DNA from: Asticcacaulis excentricus CB 48
Lineage (GTDB): Bacteria > Pseudomonadota > Alphaproteobacteria > Caulobacterales > Caulobacteraceae
Reading direction: 5' to 3'
Assembly: GCF_000175215.2 (NCBI RefSeq)
Contig: NC_014816.1
Location: 2,524,222-2,588,221 of the forward strand
DNA: 64,000 bases
Shown here: positions 26,031-34,960 of the stretch, one piece after another
Numbering within the stretch: position 1 is the first letter of the stretch
Layout: every line of letters begins with the position of its first letter
Program-made: the position numbers and the translations under genes
The notes under the pieces: model-generated
The model's input: the letters and a program-made list of their open reading frames with translations, nothing else
The model's database searches: none
What the model was told of the DNA's origin: nothing

Positions 26031-26345
26031 GATTTCCCCCGAAACCTGTATCGATCGCAGACACCCACATGTCACAGGGCTCTGACTCATTTTTTTGCCA
26101 TAATATCAAACAGTCAATCGCCTGTGAAGTCGGTTTGCAATGAACAGTGCATACCGATTAAACGGCGTGGGACAGCTTTGTGCGCTATAGGATCGACATC
26201 GTTGCGTTCATCGAGGCGCTGCGAAGACAGGCCTCTGCACCATCGTTTCGCCTTCACGACGGTACGGTTAAAGACTATCGTCTCACCCATCAGCCGAAGG
26301 GTGTTCAAGTGAGAAATGCCGGTGACACATTCTAGGAGAGCCCGG

Positions 26346-27524
26346 GTGCGTTCATTGCTTACAGGCCTTTGCACCGCCGCGCTTCTTATGGCCGCGCCGG
26401 TTATGGCCGCCGACATCAGCTTCTGGGACACCCCGCGCCACGGCGGCAACAGCTTCAATGAGAAGGCGCCCGACGAAGCCTATTTCCGTGCGCTGAAGGC
26501 CATCGGTGCGACCTGGGTACGCCTCACCTTCTCGAAATGGAAAGGCGAAGACCGCGACTTCCTGATCGGTAATGCCGACGACTACAAAGCCATACCCGCG
26601 TCAGATCTGGCGCTTCTCAAAAAGACTCTGGATGCGGCGGACGCCGCCGGCATCAAGGTCGTCCTCACCCCTCTCTCCCTGCCCGGTGACAGGTGGGTCC
26701 AGCACAACGCCAACACGCCAGATGATCGTCTTTGGAACGACCGCAAATACTGGGATCAGTCAGCCGCCTTCTGGCGCGATCTCGCCGCCGCCGTGAAAGA
26801 CCATCCGGCGATCGCCGGCTATAACCTGCTCAATGAGCCGACCCCCGAAAAAGGCATGGGCCTGGACGAACACGCCGCGCCTGAGGTGCGCATCGCCTGG
26901 TACCAAAAACACAAGGGTACGACCCATGACCTGCCGGGGCTTTACGAGCACCTGATCAAAGCGGTGCGCGAGGTCGACCCCACCACGCCGATCATGGTCG
27001 ATGGCGGCTGGTATGCCAATGCGTGGAGCTTCAGCTACTGGACGCCCTTGAGCGACGACAAGGTTCTCTACGCTTTCCATATGTACGAGCCTTGGAACAT
27101 CACCAGTACGCCACAGATAAAGCGCAAGCCACAACGGCCTTACCCGGGCTCCGAGGTCACCTGGGGCGAAAAGACCCTGACCTTCGACAAGGCGGCGATG
27201 CAGGACTTTCTGGCCAAACCGTTCGACTGGGCGAGGGTCAATGGCGTGCCCGCCAATCGCATGGTCGCAGGCGAGTTCGGCTGCGTGCGCGTGTGGACCG
27301 ATTGCGGCGCCTATCTCGGCGACGTCATCGATACCCTGAACAGTCACGGCGCACACTGGGCGTTCTACAGCTTCCGCGAGGACGTCTGGGAAGCCATGGA
27401 TTACGAGATTCCCCCCGCCTACCCAGCCGGCCAGGTCTATTATCTGCGCGAACAGGGCAAAGGCGACAAGGTGCCGATGGACAGCCCTTTGATGGAGATT
27501 ATCAAAAGCAAGATGGCGAAGTAG
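26346..27524 (+). CDS. Secreted glycoside hydrolase family 5 enzyme
   Basis: A 392-residue GH5 (cellulase/mannanase-type) beta-glycosidase. The signal peptide ends at VMAAD. The TIM-barrel motifs are GATWVRLTFSKW, AGYNLLNEP (acid/base Glu) and NRMVAGEFGCVR (nucleophile Glu). His and Tyr of the active site are seen in YAFHMYEP. GTG 26346 is chosen, with TAGGAG seven bases upstream. An upstream ATG at 26316 has no ribosome site. With the GH43 gene it suggests breakdown of plant polysaccharides. Exact substrate cannot be assigned from sequence alone. Confidence 0.88.
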   Translation: MRSLLTGLCTAALLMAAPVMAADISFWDTPRHGGNSFNEKAPDEAYFRALKAIGATWVRLTFSKWKGEDRDFLIGNADDYKAIPASDLALLKKTLDAADAAGIKVVLTPLSLPGDRWVQHNANTPDDRLWNDRKYWDQSAAFWRDLAAAVKDHPAIAGYNLLNEPTPEKGMGLDEHAAPEVRIAWYQKHKGTTHDLPGLYEHLIKAVREVDPTTPIMVDGGWYANAWSFSYWTPLSDDKVLYAFHMYEPWNITSTPQIKRKPQRPYPGSEVTWGEKTLTFDKAAMQDFLAKPFDWARVNGVPANRMVAGEFGCVRVWTDCGAYLGDVIDTLNSHGAHWAFYSFREDVWEAMDYEIPPAYPAGQVYYLREQGKGDKVPMDSPLMEIIKSKMAK

Positions 27525-28001
27525 CCGAGACCGTCAGGAACCAGAGCTTTCGGGTAAATCAGCCAGAAGATCAGGCCTGTTCGCCAGTGTTGACGCCCAA
27601 ACTTACGCGTAAGAGCTCTCAGAACGGACGCGAAGACAGCAAGGGGGGCCGAGACTGACATAGAGCACGGCCTTGCGTAGATCGGCTGGCATCCGGTTCT
27701 AAAAAACCGCCCTGAGCGGGTTATGCGGCTCAGACTCAAGCGCACAAAAGGCGCCACAGGCGAGTGAATAGCCTCACGGGGCGCGTTGTGGAGACATGAT
27801 GCGTGATAACGGTTGTCCATCTTTACCGTAATGGGTTCGACAAGCTGAGTACGCGAAGGTCTGATCTGCAGCGGGCGCGCATAGATCGGGCGATGATTTG
27901 GGCGGCCATCCCCGACCCAGCACGCCTTACAGGTCCGTTGACACCCGCTTAGAGGCGTGGGATGCGTTAATGCAACCGGGGCAATACCGGGGGGAGGGAA
28001 A
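27525..28001. other. Intergenic gap, no gene seen
   Basis: The 477 bp between the GH5 and aspartyl protease genes hold no convincing reading frame. A weak stem with an adjoining A6 run at 27701-27722 could be a terminator on the minus strand. GGGGGGAGGG just before 28002 is the ribosome site of the next gene. Confidence 0.5.
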
Positions 28002-28916
28002 ATGATTACCAAACGTCAGTGTCTGGCAGGACTGTCGGGTCTTGCGCTCGCCGCATCTTCTGCGCAGGCAAACGAGATTTCAGTACCGATCGCCGTGACC
28101 CGATCGCGGCGGATAATGACCAGCCTCACCATCAACAACCAAGGTCCATTCTACTTTTTCATAGATACGGGTGCATCCATAAGTTTCATCCGCCCGTCCC
28201 TGGCCCGCAAACTGGCCCTGCGCCGTGTTGAGAGTATGCGCACCTTAGGCCTTGGGGGCAGCGATTACACCCAGATCTACGAGGCAAAAGATGTGGTCTT
28301 CGGCGAGAGCTTCCGCGTCAAGGCGATGGCCTTGGGCGGACTGGAGATGCTCGAAAACCGTGATTACGAGGGCCTTCTGGCTGCGGGTTTTCTGACAGGG
28401 GTGACGAGCCAGCTCGATTTTGAGTCCTCACGCATTCGGTTCCAGTCCGGCAGCGAAACGATAGACACCACCGGATATCAACCCTGGCCCAGCCGACGCG
28501 AGCAGCAGGGTGCGGGCGAAAAAATCTATGTCGACATCCTGATTGACGGCATAAAGGCCAATTGCCTGCTCGATACAGGCGCTCCTCCAGCCCTTACTCT
28601 GCATCCCAGTTTTGTAAAAAAGAACAAGCTCTGGGACCGCTATGCCAATCCTCGGGAGCAGACTGTCAAGGGTATACACGGCGACACCACCAAGTCGCGT
28701 TATGTCCACGCGGACTCTCTCGACATAGGCGGGTTCCCGATAAAGGGCGCCCCCGTGACCTTGTTGGACCCTGAAGGCACGCGCGGTTTCGGTCTGGATG
28801 ACGGCATTATCGGCATGGGCGCTATCGGCCGCTTTAATCACATCTTCGCCAAAGAGGGTCTACTCGTTAAACCCAACCGTTATTTTGACAAGGTGGAACC
28901 ACTTTTCTCGGCGTGA
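28002..28916 (+). CDS. Secreted retropepsin-like aspartyl protease, two lobes
   Basis: A 304-residue protein. A signal peptide (MITKRQCLAGLSGLALAASSAQA) precedes two pepsin-like lobes. Lobe 1 has FFIDTGASISFI and lobe 2 has NCLLDTGAPPALTL, each with the catalytic DTG triad. Each lobe continues with a flap-like turn and a closing hydrophobic-Gly segment (LLAAGFLTG, DGIIGMGAIG). The two active-site lobes in one chain are like a eukaryotic pepsin, whereas most bacterial aspartyl proteases are single-domain dimers. ATG 28002 follows GGGGGGAGGGAAA. The gene lies 49 bp before dnaG, but with no evident functional link. It probably acts in the periplasm. Confidence 0.82.
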   Translation: MITKRQCLAGLSGLALAASSAQANEISVPIAVTRSRRIMTSLTINNQGPFYFFIDTGASISFIRPSLARKLALRRVESMRTLGLGGSDYTQIYEAKDVVFGESFRVKAMALGGLEMLENRDYEGLLAAGFLTGVTSQLDFESSRIRFQSGSETIDTTGYQPWPSRREQQGAGEKIYVDILIDGIKANCLLDTGAPPALTLHPSFVKKNKLWDRYANPREQTVKGIHGDTTKSRYVHADSLDIGGFPIKGAPVTLLDPEGTRGFGLDDGIIGMGAIGRFNHIFAKEGLLVKPNRYFDKVEPLFSA

Positions 28917-28965
28917 GCAAAGTCACCTCTCTTTCCTTTCCGGGCGCAAGGCGTATATGTAAACC

Positions 28966-30864
28966 GTGCGCTTCGACGATCGGTTTCTGGAAGAATTAAA
29001 ATCCCGCTTGCGGCCATCTGAGGTCATCGGCAAGGCGGTCAAGCTGCGCCGCAACGGCCGCGAATGGGTCGGCCTGTCGCCCTTTTCCAAGGAAAAAACA
29101 CCCTCCTTCTACGTCAACGACGAGAAGGGATTTTTCCATGATTTCTCTTCCGGAAAGCACGGCGACATCATCTCCTTCCTTCAGGAGACAGAGCGTCTGA
29201 GCTTTGTCGAAGCGGTCGAACGGCTGGCCAGCGAAGCGGGCATGGCCCTGCCGGTGCAAACGCCGCAGGCGGCGCAGGCCGAGCAAAAGCGACAATCGCT
29301 GAACGACTGGATGGAACTGGCGGCCCGATGGTTCGCTGCGCGTCTGCACGACAATACCCCAGGGGCAAAGGCTGCGCGTGACTATCTGAAAAAGCGCGGC
29401 CTGTCTGATCAGGACGTGGCACATTTTGGTCTGGGCTACGCCCCGAAAGAGCAGACGGCGCTGAAAGACGCGCTGGTGCAAAAAGGTGCCAAGGTTTCCG
29501 AACTGGTCGAATGCGGGCTGCTGATCGAAATCGAGGGCAAGGCCCCCTACGACCGTTTCCGCAACCGCCTGATGTTTCCCATTGAGGACGCCCGCTCAAA
29601 AATCGTCTCGTTCGGTGGACGCGCGCTCGATCCCGACGAAAAAGCCAAATATCTCAACGGGCCGGAAACCCCGCTGTTCCACAAGGGTTCGCTGCTGTAC
29701 GGCCTACCCAAGGCATTGAAAATCTTAGGCTCAAGCCAGACCGGGCCGGAACTCGTCGTGGTCGAAGGGTACATGGACGTGCTGGCGTGTCAGCGGGCAC
29801 AAATAGCCGCCGTCGCACCCTTGGGTACCGCGCTGACCGAGGAGCAGATCGACATTTTATGGCGTCGTCATCCGGAGCCCACCTTGTGCTTCGACGGTGA
29901 CAAGGCGGGGATGCGTGCTGCCAATCGGGCGCTCGACCGTGCCCTGCCGAAACTCAAGCCTGGCAAGTCATTCAAGGTCTGCCTGATTACCGGCGGCAAG
30001 GACCCGGACGATGTGCTGCGTGAAAAAGGCGCTCTGGCCTTGCGCGAATCTCTCAGCGAGACCCAGCCCTTCGTCGAGGTGCTCTTTAAGCGGGAGAGGG
30101 AGCTAGAGCCGCTCGACACACCCGAGCGCAAGGCCGGCCTGCGCAAGCGCCTGCGGGCACTGGCGGCGCAGATCGAAGACAAGGACCTGGCTGACTCCTA
30201 CCGGCAGGACCTGATGGCACGCTACGACGCCCTGTTCCAGCGTCAGCCACAGAATTTGCAGCCGCGATTTCAAAGTGCGCAAGGGCGCGGACGCTTTGCG
30301 TACCGAGACGCGCAAGGCCGCCTGATCGAGCCGCCAACCATTGCCACCCCAGAAGGTCAAATGGCCGCGCGCGCCCTATCGAAAGCCCTCGATCCGATGG
30401 CGGCGGCGCTGGCGCAGGGTCTGCTCGATCATCCCGACTGGATGTTTGATCATATGGAAGCGCTGGAATCCTATGGGCTTGGCGACCCGGCGCTCGACGC
30501 CCTCGTTCGCGCTCTGGTGTCTTTAAGTTTTTCCACAAGCCCCCTTGACTCAGGCGCTGTGAACCGCCATCTGCAAAATCAAGGTTTCGGCGCATTGTTG
30601 AGCGAGATACAAAAGGCGGCCCTCAGATCGGCCTCGCCAATCCTCGCACAGGACAAGACTCTCGCAGATGCGCAGGCCGGCTGGATCAAAGCGTTCAATG
30701 CGTTCGCGCGTTTGACGGCCTTGGATCGTGCGTTAAAGGCGGCCCGTGACGACGCTTCGGCAGAATTTGATGCTGAAATTTTCGCACGGACCAAGCAGGA
30801 ACGCGACAGTCTGCGCAAAGCCTTGAAAAGCGGACAAATTTTTGAAGCGGAAAGCGACGTCTAG
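28966..30864 (+). CDS. dnaG: DNA primase, with all four zinc ligands replaced
   Basis: A 632-residue primase that makes RNA primers at the replication fork. Start GTG 28966 matches MRFDDRFLEELKSRL. The N-terminal domain aligns with the CHC2 zinc ribbon, but its ligands are S38, S41, D59 and S62 in place of Cys, His, Cys and Cys. The TOPRIM core is intact: VVEGYMDVLACQ and CFDGDKAGMRAANRA carry the metal-binding acidic residues. The C-terminal part (from about 455) would bind DnaB. It is followed by rpoD after 105 bp, part of the conserved macromolecular-synthesis arrangement. No rpsU is present between or before them. Confidence 0.95.
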   Translation: MRFDDRFLEELKSRLRPSEVIGKAVKLRRNGREWVGLSPFSKEKTPSFYVNDEKGFFHDFSSGKHGDIISFLQETERLSFVEAVERLASEAGMALPVQTPQAAQAEQKRQSLNDWMELAARWFAARLHDNTPGAKAARDYLKKRGLSDQDVAHFGLGYAPKEQTALKDALVQKGAKVSELVECGLLIEIEGKAPYDRFRNRLMFPIEDARSKIVSFGGRALDPDEKAKYLNGPETPLFHKGSLLYGLPKALKILGSSQTGPELVVVEGYMDVLACQRAQIAAVAPLGTALTEEQIDILWRRHPEPTLCFDGDKAGMRAANRALDRALPKLKPGKSFKVCLITGGKDPDDVLREKGALALRESLSETQPFVEVLFKRERELEPLDTPERKAGLRKRLRALAAQIEDKDLADSYRQDLMARYDALFQRQPQNLQPRFQSAQGRGRFAYRDAQGRLIEPPTIATPEGQMAARALSKALDPMAAALAQGLLDHPDWMFDHMEALESYGLGDPALDALVRALVSLSFSTSPLDSGAVNRHLQNQGFGALLSEIQKAALRSASPILAQDKTLADAQAGWIKAFNAFARLTALDRALKAARDDASAEFDAEIFARTKQERDSLRKALKSGQIFEAESDV

Positions 30865-30969
30865 GTTAAGACTTCGTTGATCTTCTTCGTAAATATAGGT
30901 TTGGTGCGGCAAAAATGCCGCATCTGGTTCCAAGGTCTCATGGCGGTTGCGTCATGGGCGGAGAGATAG

Positions 30970-33060
30970 ATGAGCACAGCGACGGACAAACCCGAAGCCG
31001 ATACGCCCTCCGACGGCCCCCTTCTCGACCTGACCGATGCCGGCGTCAAGAAATTCATCAAGAATGCGAAGGCCCGCGGCTACGTCACGATGGACGAGCT
31101 GAACAAGGTTCTGCCGTCCGAAGAGTTTACTTCGGAGCAGATCGAAGACACGCTAGCCATGCTCACGGAGATGGGCGTGAATGTCGTCGATTCCGAAGAG
31201 GAAGCGACCGAAGGTGGCGAAATCGCCGTCCGCGAGGAAACCGGCGGCGTGGTCGTTGCCGAGAAGACCTCGGCTTATGACCGCACCGATGACCCTGTAC
31301 GCATGTACCTGCGCGAAATGGGCTCGGTGGAGCTTTTGTCGCGCGAAGGCGAAATCGCAATCGCCAAGCGCATCGAAGCCGGTCGCGACACCATGATCCG
31401 TGGCCTGTGTGAATCAGCCCTGACCTTCGAAGCCATCATGATCTGGCGCGAGGAACTGGAGTCTGGCCGCATCCTGCTTCGCGAAATCATCGACCTCGAA
31501 GGCACCTACGGCGGCGGGCCGTCAGAAGGCCCGCCTCCGGGTGCATTGGATGATGAGGCCGAAGAAGAGGACGCCGACGCCCCGATTGCGATGCGGGCGC
31601 CCGAACCTGTTGTAAAGGCCCCAGAACTCAAGCCCGAACCCAAGCCAGAACCGCAACCTGAGGCCAAGAAGCCGGAGCCGAAAAAGAAGGCGGACGGCGG
31701 GGACGAGGATGAGGACGATTACGTCCCGATGGATGAGGAAGAGAAAAAGCCTCAGCCGGAAGAAGAAGAGGAAGACGATTTCGACGATGGTGCCGGTCCT
31801 TCGGTGTCAGCGATGGAATCCGAACTGCGCGAAGGCGTAATGTCGACGCTCGACGCTATTGCGGGTGAGTTCGAAACCTATCGCGGTCTGCAAGAGCGCA
31901 TCCTGGGCGCTCGCCTCGAAGGCTTGCCTGTCGACCCTGCCGACAAGGTGGCCTATGATGAAGTCACCTCGGCCATCACCCGTCACCTCAAGACGCTGAA
32001 GCTCAACAATCAGCGTATCGAAGCCCTGGTGGAACAACTTTATACGATCAACAAGCGCCTGATGTCACTGGAAGGCCGCCTGCTGCGTCTGGCCGACTCC
32101 TATGGCATTTCACGCCAGGAATTCCTGCAGAACTACTACCACCGCGAGCTCGATCCTCAGTGGACGGATAAAGTGCGCGCGCTTGGCGTGCGTTGGCAGA
32201 AGTTTGCTGACAATGAAGCCGGCTCCATCGGCCGAATCCGCGCCGACATCATCCAGCTGGCTACGGATATGGGCGTGGCCGTGGATGATTATCGGCGTAT
32301 CGTTCAGACGGTGCAAAAAGGCGAGCGCGAGGCGCGTCAGGCCAAGACCGAAATGGTCGAAGCGAATCTGCGCCTCGTCATCTCTATTGCCAAGAAGTAC
32401 ACCAACCGTGGCCTCCAGTTCCTGGACCTGATTCAGGAAGGCAATATCGGTCTGATGAAGGCGGTCGATAAGTTTGAATATCGCCGCGGATACAAGTTCT
32501 CAACCTACGCCACCTGGTGGATTCGCCAGGCCATCACACGCTCGATAGCCGATCAGGCGCGCACCATTCGTATCCCCGTGCATATGATCGAAACGATCAA
32601 CAAGATCGTTCGCACATCGCGCCAGATGCTGCACGAAATCGGACGCGAGCCGACCCCGGAAGAACTGGCCGAAAAGCTGGCCATGCCGCTGGAGAAGGTG
32701 CGCAAGGTTCTCAAAATTGCCAAAGAGCCGATCTCCCTCGAAACCCCGATCGGGGACGAAGAAGATTCGCACCTGGGCGATTTCATCGAAGACAAGAACG
32801 CTGTTCTGCCTATCGATGCGGCGATCCAGTCGAACCTCCGCGAAACGACAACACGCGTTCTGGCCTCACTGACGCCGCGTGAAGAGCGCGTCCTTCGGAT
32901 GCGCTTTGGTATCGGCATGAACACCGACCACACCCTTGAAGAGGTGGGTCAACAGTTCTCGGTGACGCGCGAGCGTATTCGTCAGATCGAAGCTAAGGCT
33001 CTGCGCAAGCTAAAGCACCCCAGCCGCTCGCGCAAATTGCGTTCGTTCCTCGACTCTTAG
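30970..33060 (+). CDS. rpoD: Primary sigma factor sigma-70 (RpoD)
   Basis: A 696-residue housekeeping sigma factor. Region 1.1 is at about 15-75, region 1.2 at about 97-130 (RTDDPVRMYLREMGSVELLSREGE), the nonconserved region runs to about 440, and regions 2-4 follow. Region 2.3-2.4 reads GYKFSTYATWWIRQAITRSIADQARTIRIPVHM, and region 4.2 ends VTRERIRQIEAKALRKLKHP. An acidic, Pro-Lys-Glu-rich low-complexity segment at about 190-275 (KPEPKPEPQPEAKKPEPKKK and a Glu/Asp run) enlarges the nonconserved region. GGAGAG lies just before ATG. A strong intrinsic terminator follows. Confidence 0.97.
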   Translation: MSTATDKPEADTPSDGPLLDLTDAGVKKFIKNAKARGYVTMDELNKVLPSEEFTSEQIEDTLAMLTEMGVNVVDSEEEATEGGEIAVREETGGVVVAEKTSAYDRTDDPVRMYLREMGSVELLSREGEIAIAKRIEAGRDTMIRGLCESALTFEAIMIWREELESGRILLREIIDLEGTYGGGPSEGPPPGALDDEAEEEDADAPIAMRAPEPVVKAPELKPEPKPEPQPEAKKPEPKKKADGGDEDEDDYVPMDEEEKKPQPEEEEEDDFDDGAGPSVSAMESELREGVMSTLDAIAGEFETYRGLQERILGARLEGLPVDPADKVAYDEVTSAITRHLKTLKLNNQRIEALVEQLYTINKRLMSLEGRLLRLADSYGISRQEFLQNYYHRELDPQWTDKVRALGVRWQKFADNEAGSIGRIRADIIQLATDMGVAVDDYRRIVQTVQKGEREARQAKTEMVEANLRLVISIAKKYTNRGLQFLDLIQEGNIGLMKAVDKFEYRRGYKFSTYATWWIRQAITRSIADQARTIRIPVHMIETINKIVRTSRQMLHEIGREPTPEELAEKLAMPLEKVRKVLKIAKEPISLETPIGDEEDSHLGDFIEDKNAVLPIDAAIQSNLRETTTRVLASLTPREERVLRMRFGIGMNTDHTLEEVGQQFSVTRERIRQIEAKALRKLKHPSRSRKLRSFLDS

Positions 33061-33080
33061 TCGGTATAAACGCTTAGAGA

Positions 33081-33115
33081 AAAAGCTCCGCTGGCATCCA
33101 GCGGAGCTTTTTTTT
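33081..33115 (+). terminator. Intrinsic terminator of rpoD
   Basis: AAAGCTCCGCTGG and CCAGCGGAGCTTT arms with a CAT loop, followed by eight Ts. Near-perfect 13-bp stem. Confidence 0.95.
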
Positions 33116-33202
33116 GTCCCCGACGTTTCGTCTAACTACTCCTGATATGTGGTCACGCCCGAGAGTTGTGTTACGCTGTGGAAAAAAACACAGGGGCTCA
33201 GG

Positions 33203-34960
33203 GTGGACAAGACAGAACCGCTTCGTGGCGACGACAAGGATAGGGTGCGCTCACATTCTCCGATTTCGGCAACGAAATCTGCCGCATTAACCGGGCTCGC
33301 GTTTCCCCTGTTGAGCGCTTGTGGCGGGGGCGGCGGCGGCGGGAGTGCCACGTCCGCATCCCCCACACCTTCATCCCCAACAACCTTAAGCTACACGCCA
33401 CAGGAAGCCGCAAGATTTCTCCTGCAGGCCCAGTTCTCGTGTTCGCCTACAGAGGTTCAAAGCGTAAGAACCTTAGGCTTTGAGGGGTGGCTGACCCAAC
33501 AATTCTCGGCACCTCAAAGCCAGACCGCCACCGCGTGGCTAGACTCAAGAAACTTCTACGTGCCTGACGAAAAGGATAAGTATTTCAATCCCGTCCCAGG
33601 GGACTGGATGGCCTGGCGTATGATGATGACGGGTGAGGATCAGCTTAGAAAGCGGTGTGCCCTGGCCCTTTCTGAGATGATTGTTGTCTCGCTCAGCCCC
33701 ATCGACGGCTTTTGGCCACCCTATGTCATTGCGGGCTATTGGGATCTCCTCAATGCACACGCCTTCGGGAATTTTCGGACCCTTCTGGAGGAAATCACCC
33801 TCAATCCCGCCATGGGATTTTATCTCAATACCAAAGGCAATCAGAAAGCCGATCCCGCCACCGGGCGGGTCCCTGACGAGAATTATGCTCGTGAGATCAT
33901 GCAACTCTTCACCATTGGTCTTACCCAGCTCAATAGCGATGGCACGCACAAATTGGACGCTCAGGGCCGTACACAAGACACTTACAGCCAGTCCGACATA
34001 ACAAATCTGGCACGTGTCTTTACCGGCTATGACTGGAATTACGATCGGGTGACCTGGCAATCTGTACCGTGGCTGACCTATAAGATCCCATCGCCCGAGT
34101 TTAGCCGTGACCGGATGAAACTCGACCCGGCAAAGCACTCCGGTGAAGCCGTTTCCTTTTTGGGTGTAAACATTCCGGCGAACACGCCGGCTTCAGACGC
34201 CCTGAGGATTGCCCTCGATACGCTTTTCAACCATCCGAATACGGCGCCATTCGTCGCCAGGCAAATGATCCAGCGGCTCGTTACCTCAAACCCATCACCC
34301 GCCTATGTGGGACGCGTCGCTGCCGCCTTTGCAAACAATGGGACGGGTGTGAGAGGCGATATGAAGTCTGTGTGGCGCGCCATCCTTCTCGATTCCGAGG
34401 CAAGGACCCTGTCCGGCAGCGTCACCTCCGGAAAATTGAGAGAACCCATTGTGCGCTTTACGCAATGGGCCAGAACCTTCCAGGTGTCCAGTTTGACCGG
34501 CAAATGGGAGATCTATGACACATCAAACGGCGATTGGGGACTGGGCCAAAGTCCCTTGCGTTCGCCCTCTGTGTTTAACTTTTTCCGTCCCGGCTATGTT
34601 CCGCCGCAAACGGCTTTGTCCACCAGTCAACTGGTCGCACCGGAGTTTCAGATTCATAATGAAACAACGACGGCTGGATATCTTAACTTCATGACCTCGG
34701 TCATCAAGTCGGGATACCAGGACGTAAAGCCAGACTATAGTGCAATCATCGGCATTTCGCATCAGACCCGCGAACTGCTCGACTGGCTCAATCTCTATCT
34801 CGCTGCAGGCCAAGTCTCTGAGACCACACTCGCTCTGATACAGTCAGCCCTTGACGCTCAACCCCTGACCTCAACCTCTTCGGAATCCGCCAAGCTGGAT
34901 CGCATCTACAGCGCGATCTTACTCATCATGGCCTCCCCCGAATATCTCGTTCAGAAATGA
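33203..34960 (+). CDS. DUF1800 lipoprotein
   Basis: A roughly 585-residue DUF1800 protein. The lipobox LLSAC is followed by a Gly-rich run (CGGGGGGGS) and a Ser/Thr/Pro linker, so it is probably anchored to the outer membrane. The body has the family's repeated helical pattern: LSYTPQEAARFLLQAQFSCSP, RVPDENYAREIMQLFTIGL, LARVFTGYDW, HPNTAPFVARQMIQRLVTSNPSPAYVGRVAAAF. GTG 33203 is preferred over GTG 33149 because it places the signal peptide near the N terminus. The stop overlaps the DUF1501 start (ATGA), so the two are coupled. The pair is common together in proteobacteria. Function is unknown. Confidence 0.83.
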   Translation: MDKTEPLRGDDKDRVRSHSPISATKSAALTGLAFPLLSACGGGGGGGSATSASPTPSSPTTLSYTPQEAARFLLQAQFSCSPTEVQSVRTLGFEGWLTQQFSAPQSQTATAWLDSRNFYVPDEKDKYFNPVPGDWMAWRMMMTGEDQLRKRCALALSEMIVVSLSPIDGFWPPYVIAGYWDLLNAHAFGNFRTLLEEITLNPAMGFYLNTKGNQKADPATGRVPDENYAREIMQLFTIGLTQLNSDGTHKLDAQGRTQDTYSQSDITNLARVFTGYDWNYDRVTWQSVPWLTYKIPSPEFSRDRMKLDPAKHSGEAVSFLGVNIPANTPASDALRIALDTLFNHPNTAPFVARQMIQRLVTSNPSPAYVGRVAAAFANNGTGVRGDMKSVWRAILLDSEARTLSGSVTSGKLREPIVRFTQWARTFQVSSLTGKWEIYDTSNGDWGLGQSPLRSPSVFNFFRPGYVPPQTALSTSQLVAPEFQIHNETTTAGYLNFMTSVIKSGYQDVKPDYSAIIGISHQTRELLDWLNLYLAAGQVSETTLALIQSALDAQPLTSTSSESAKLDRIYSAILLIMASPEYLVQK

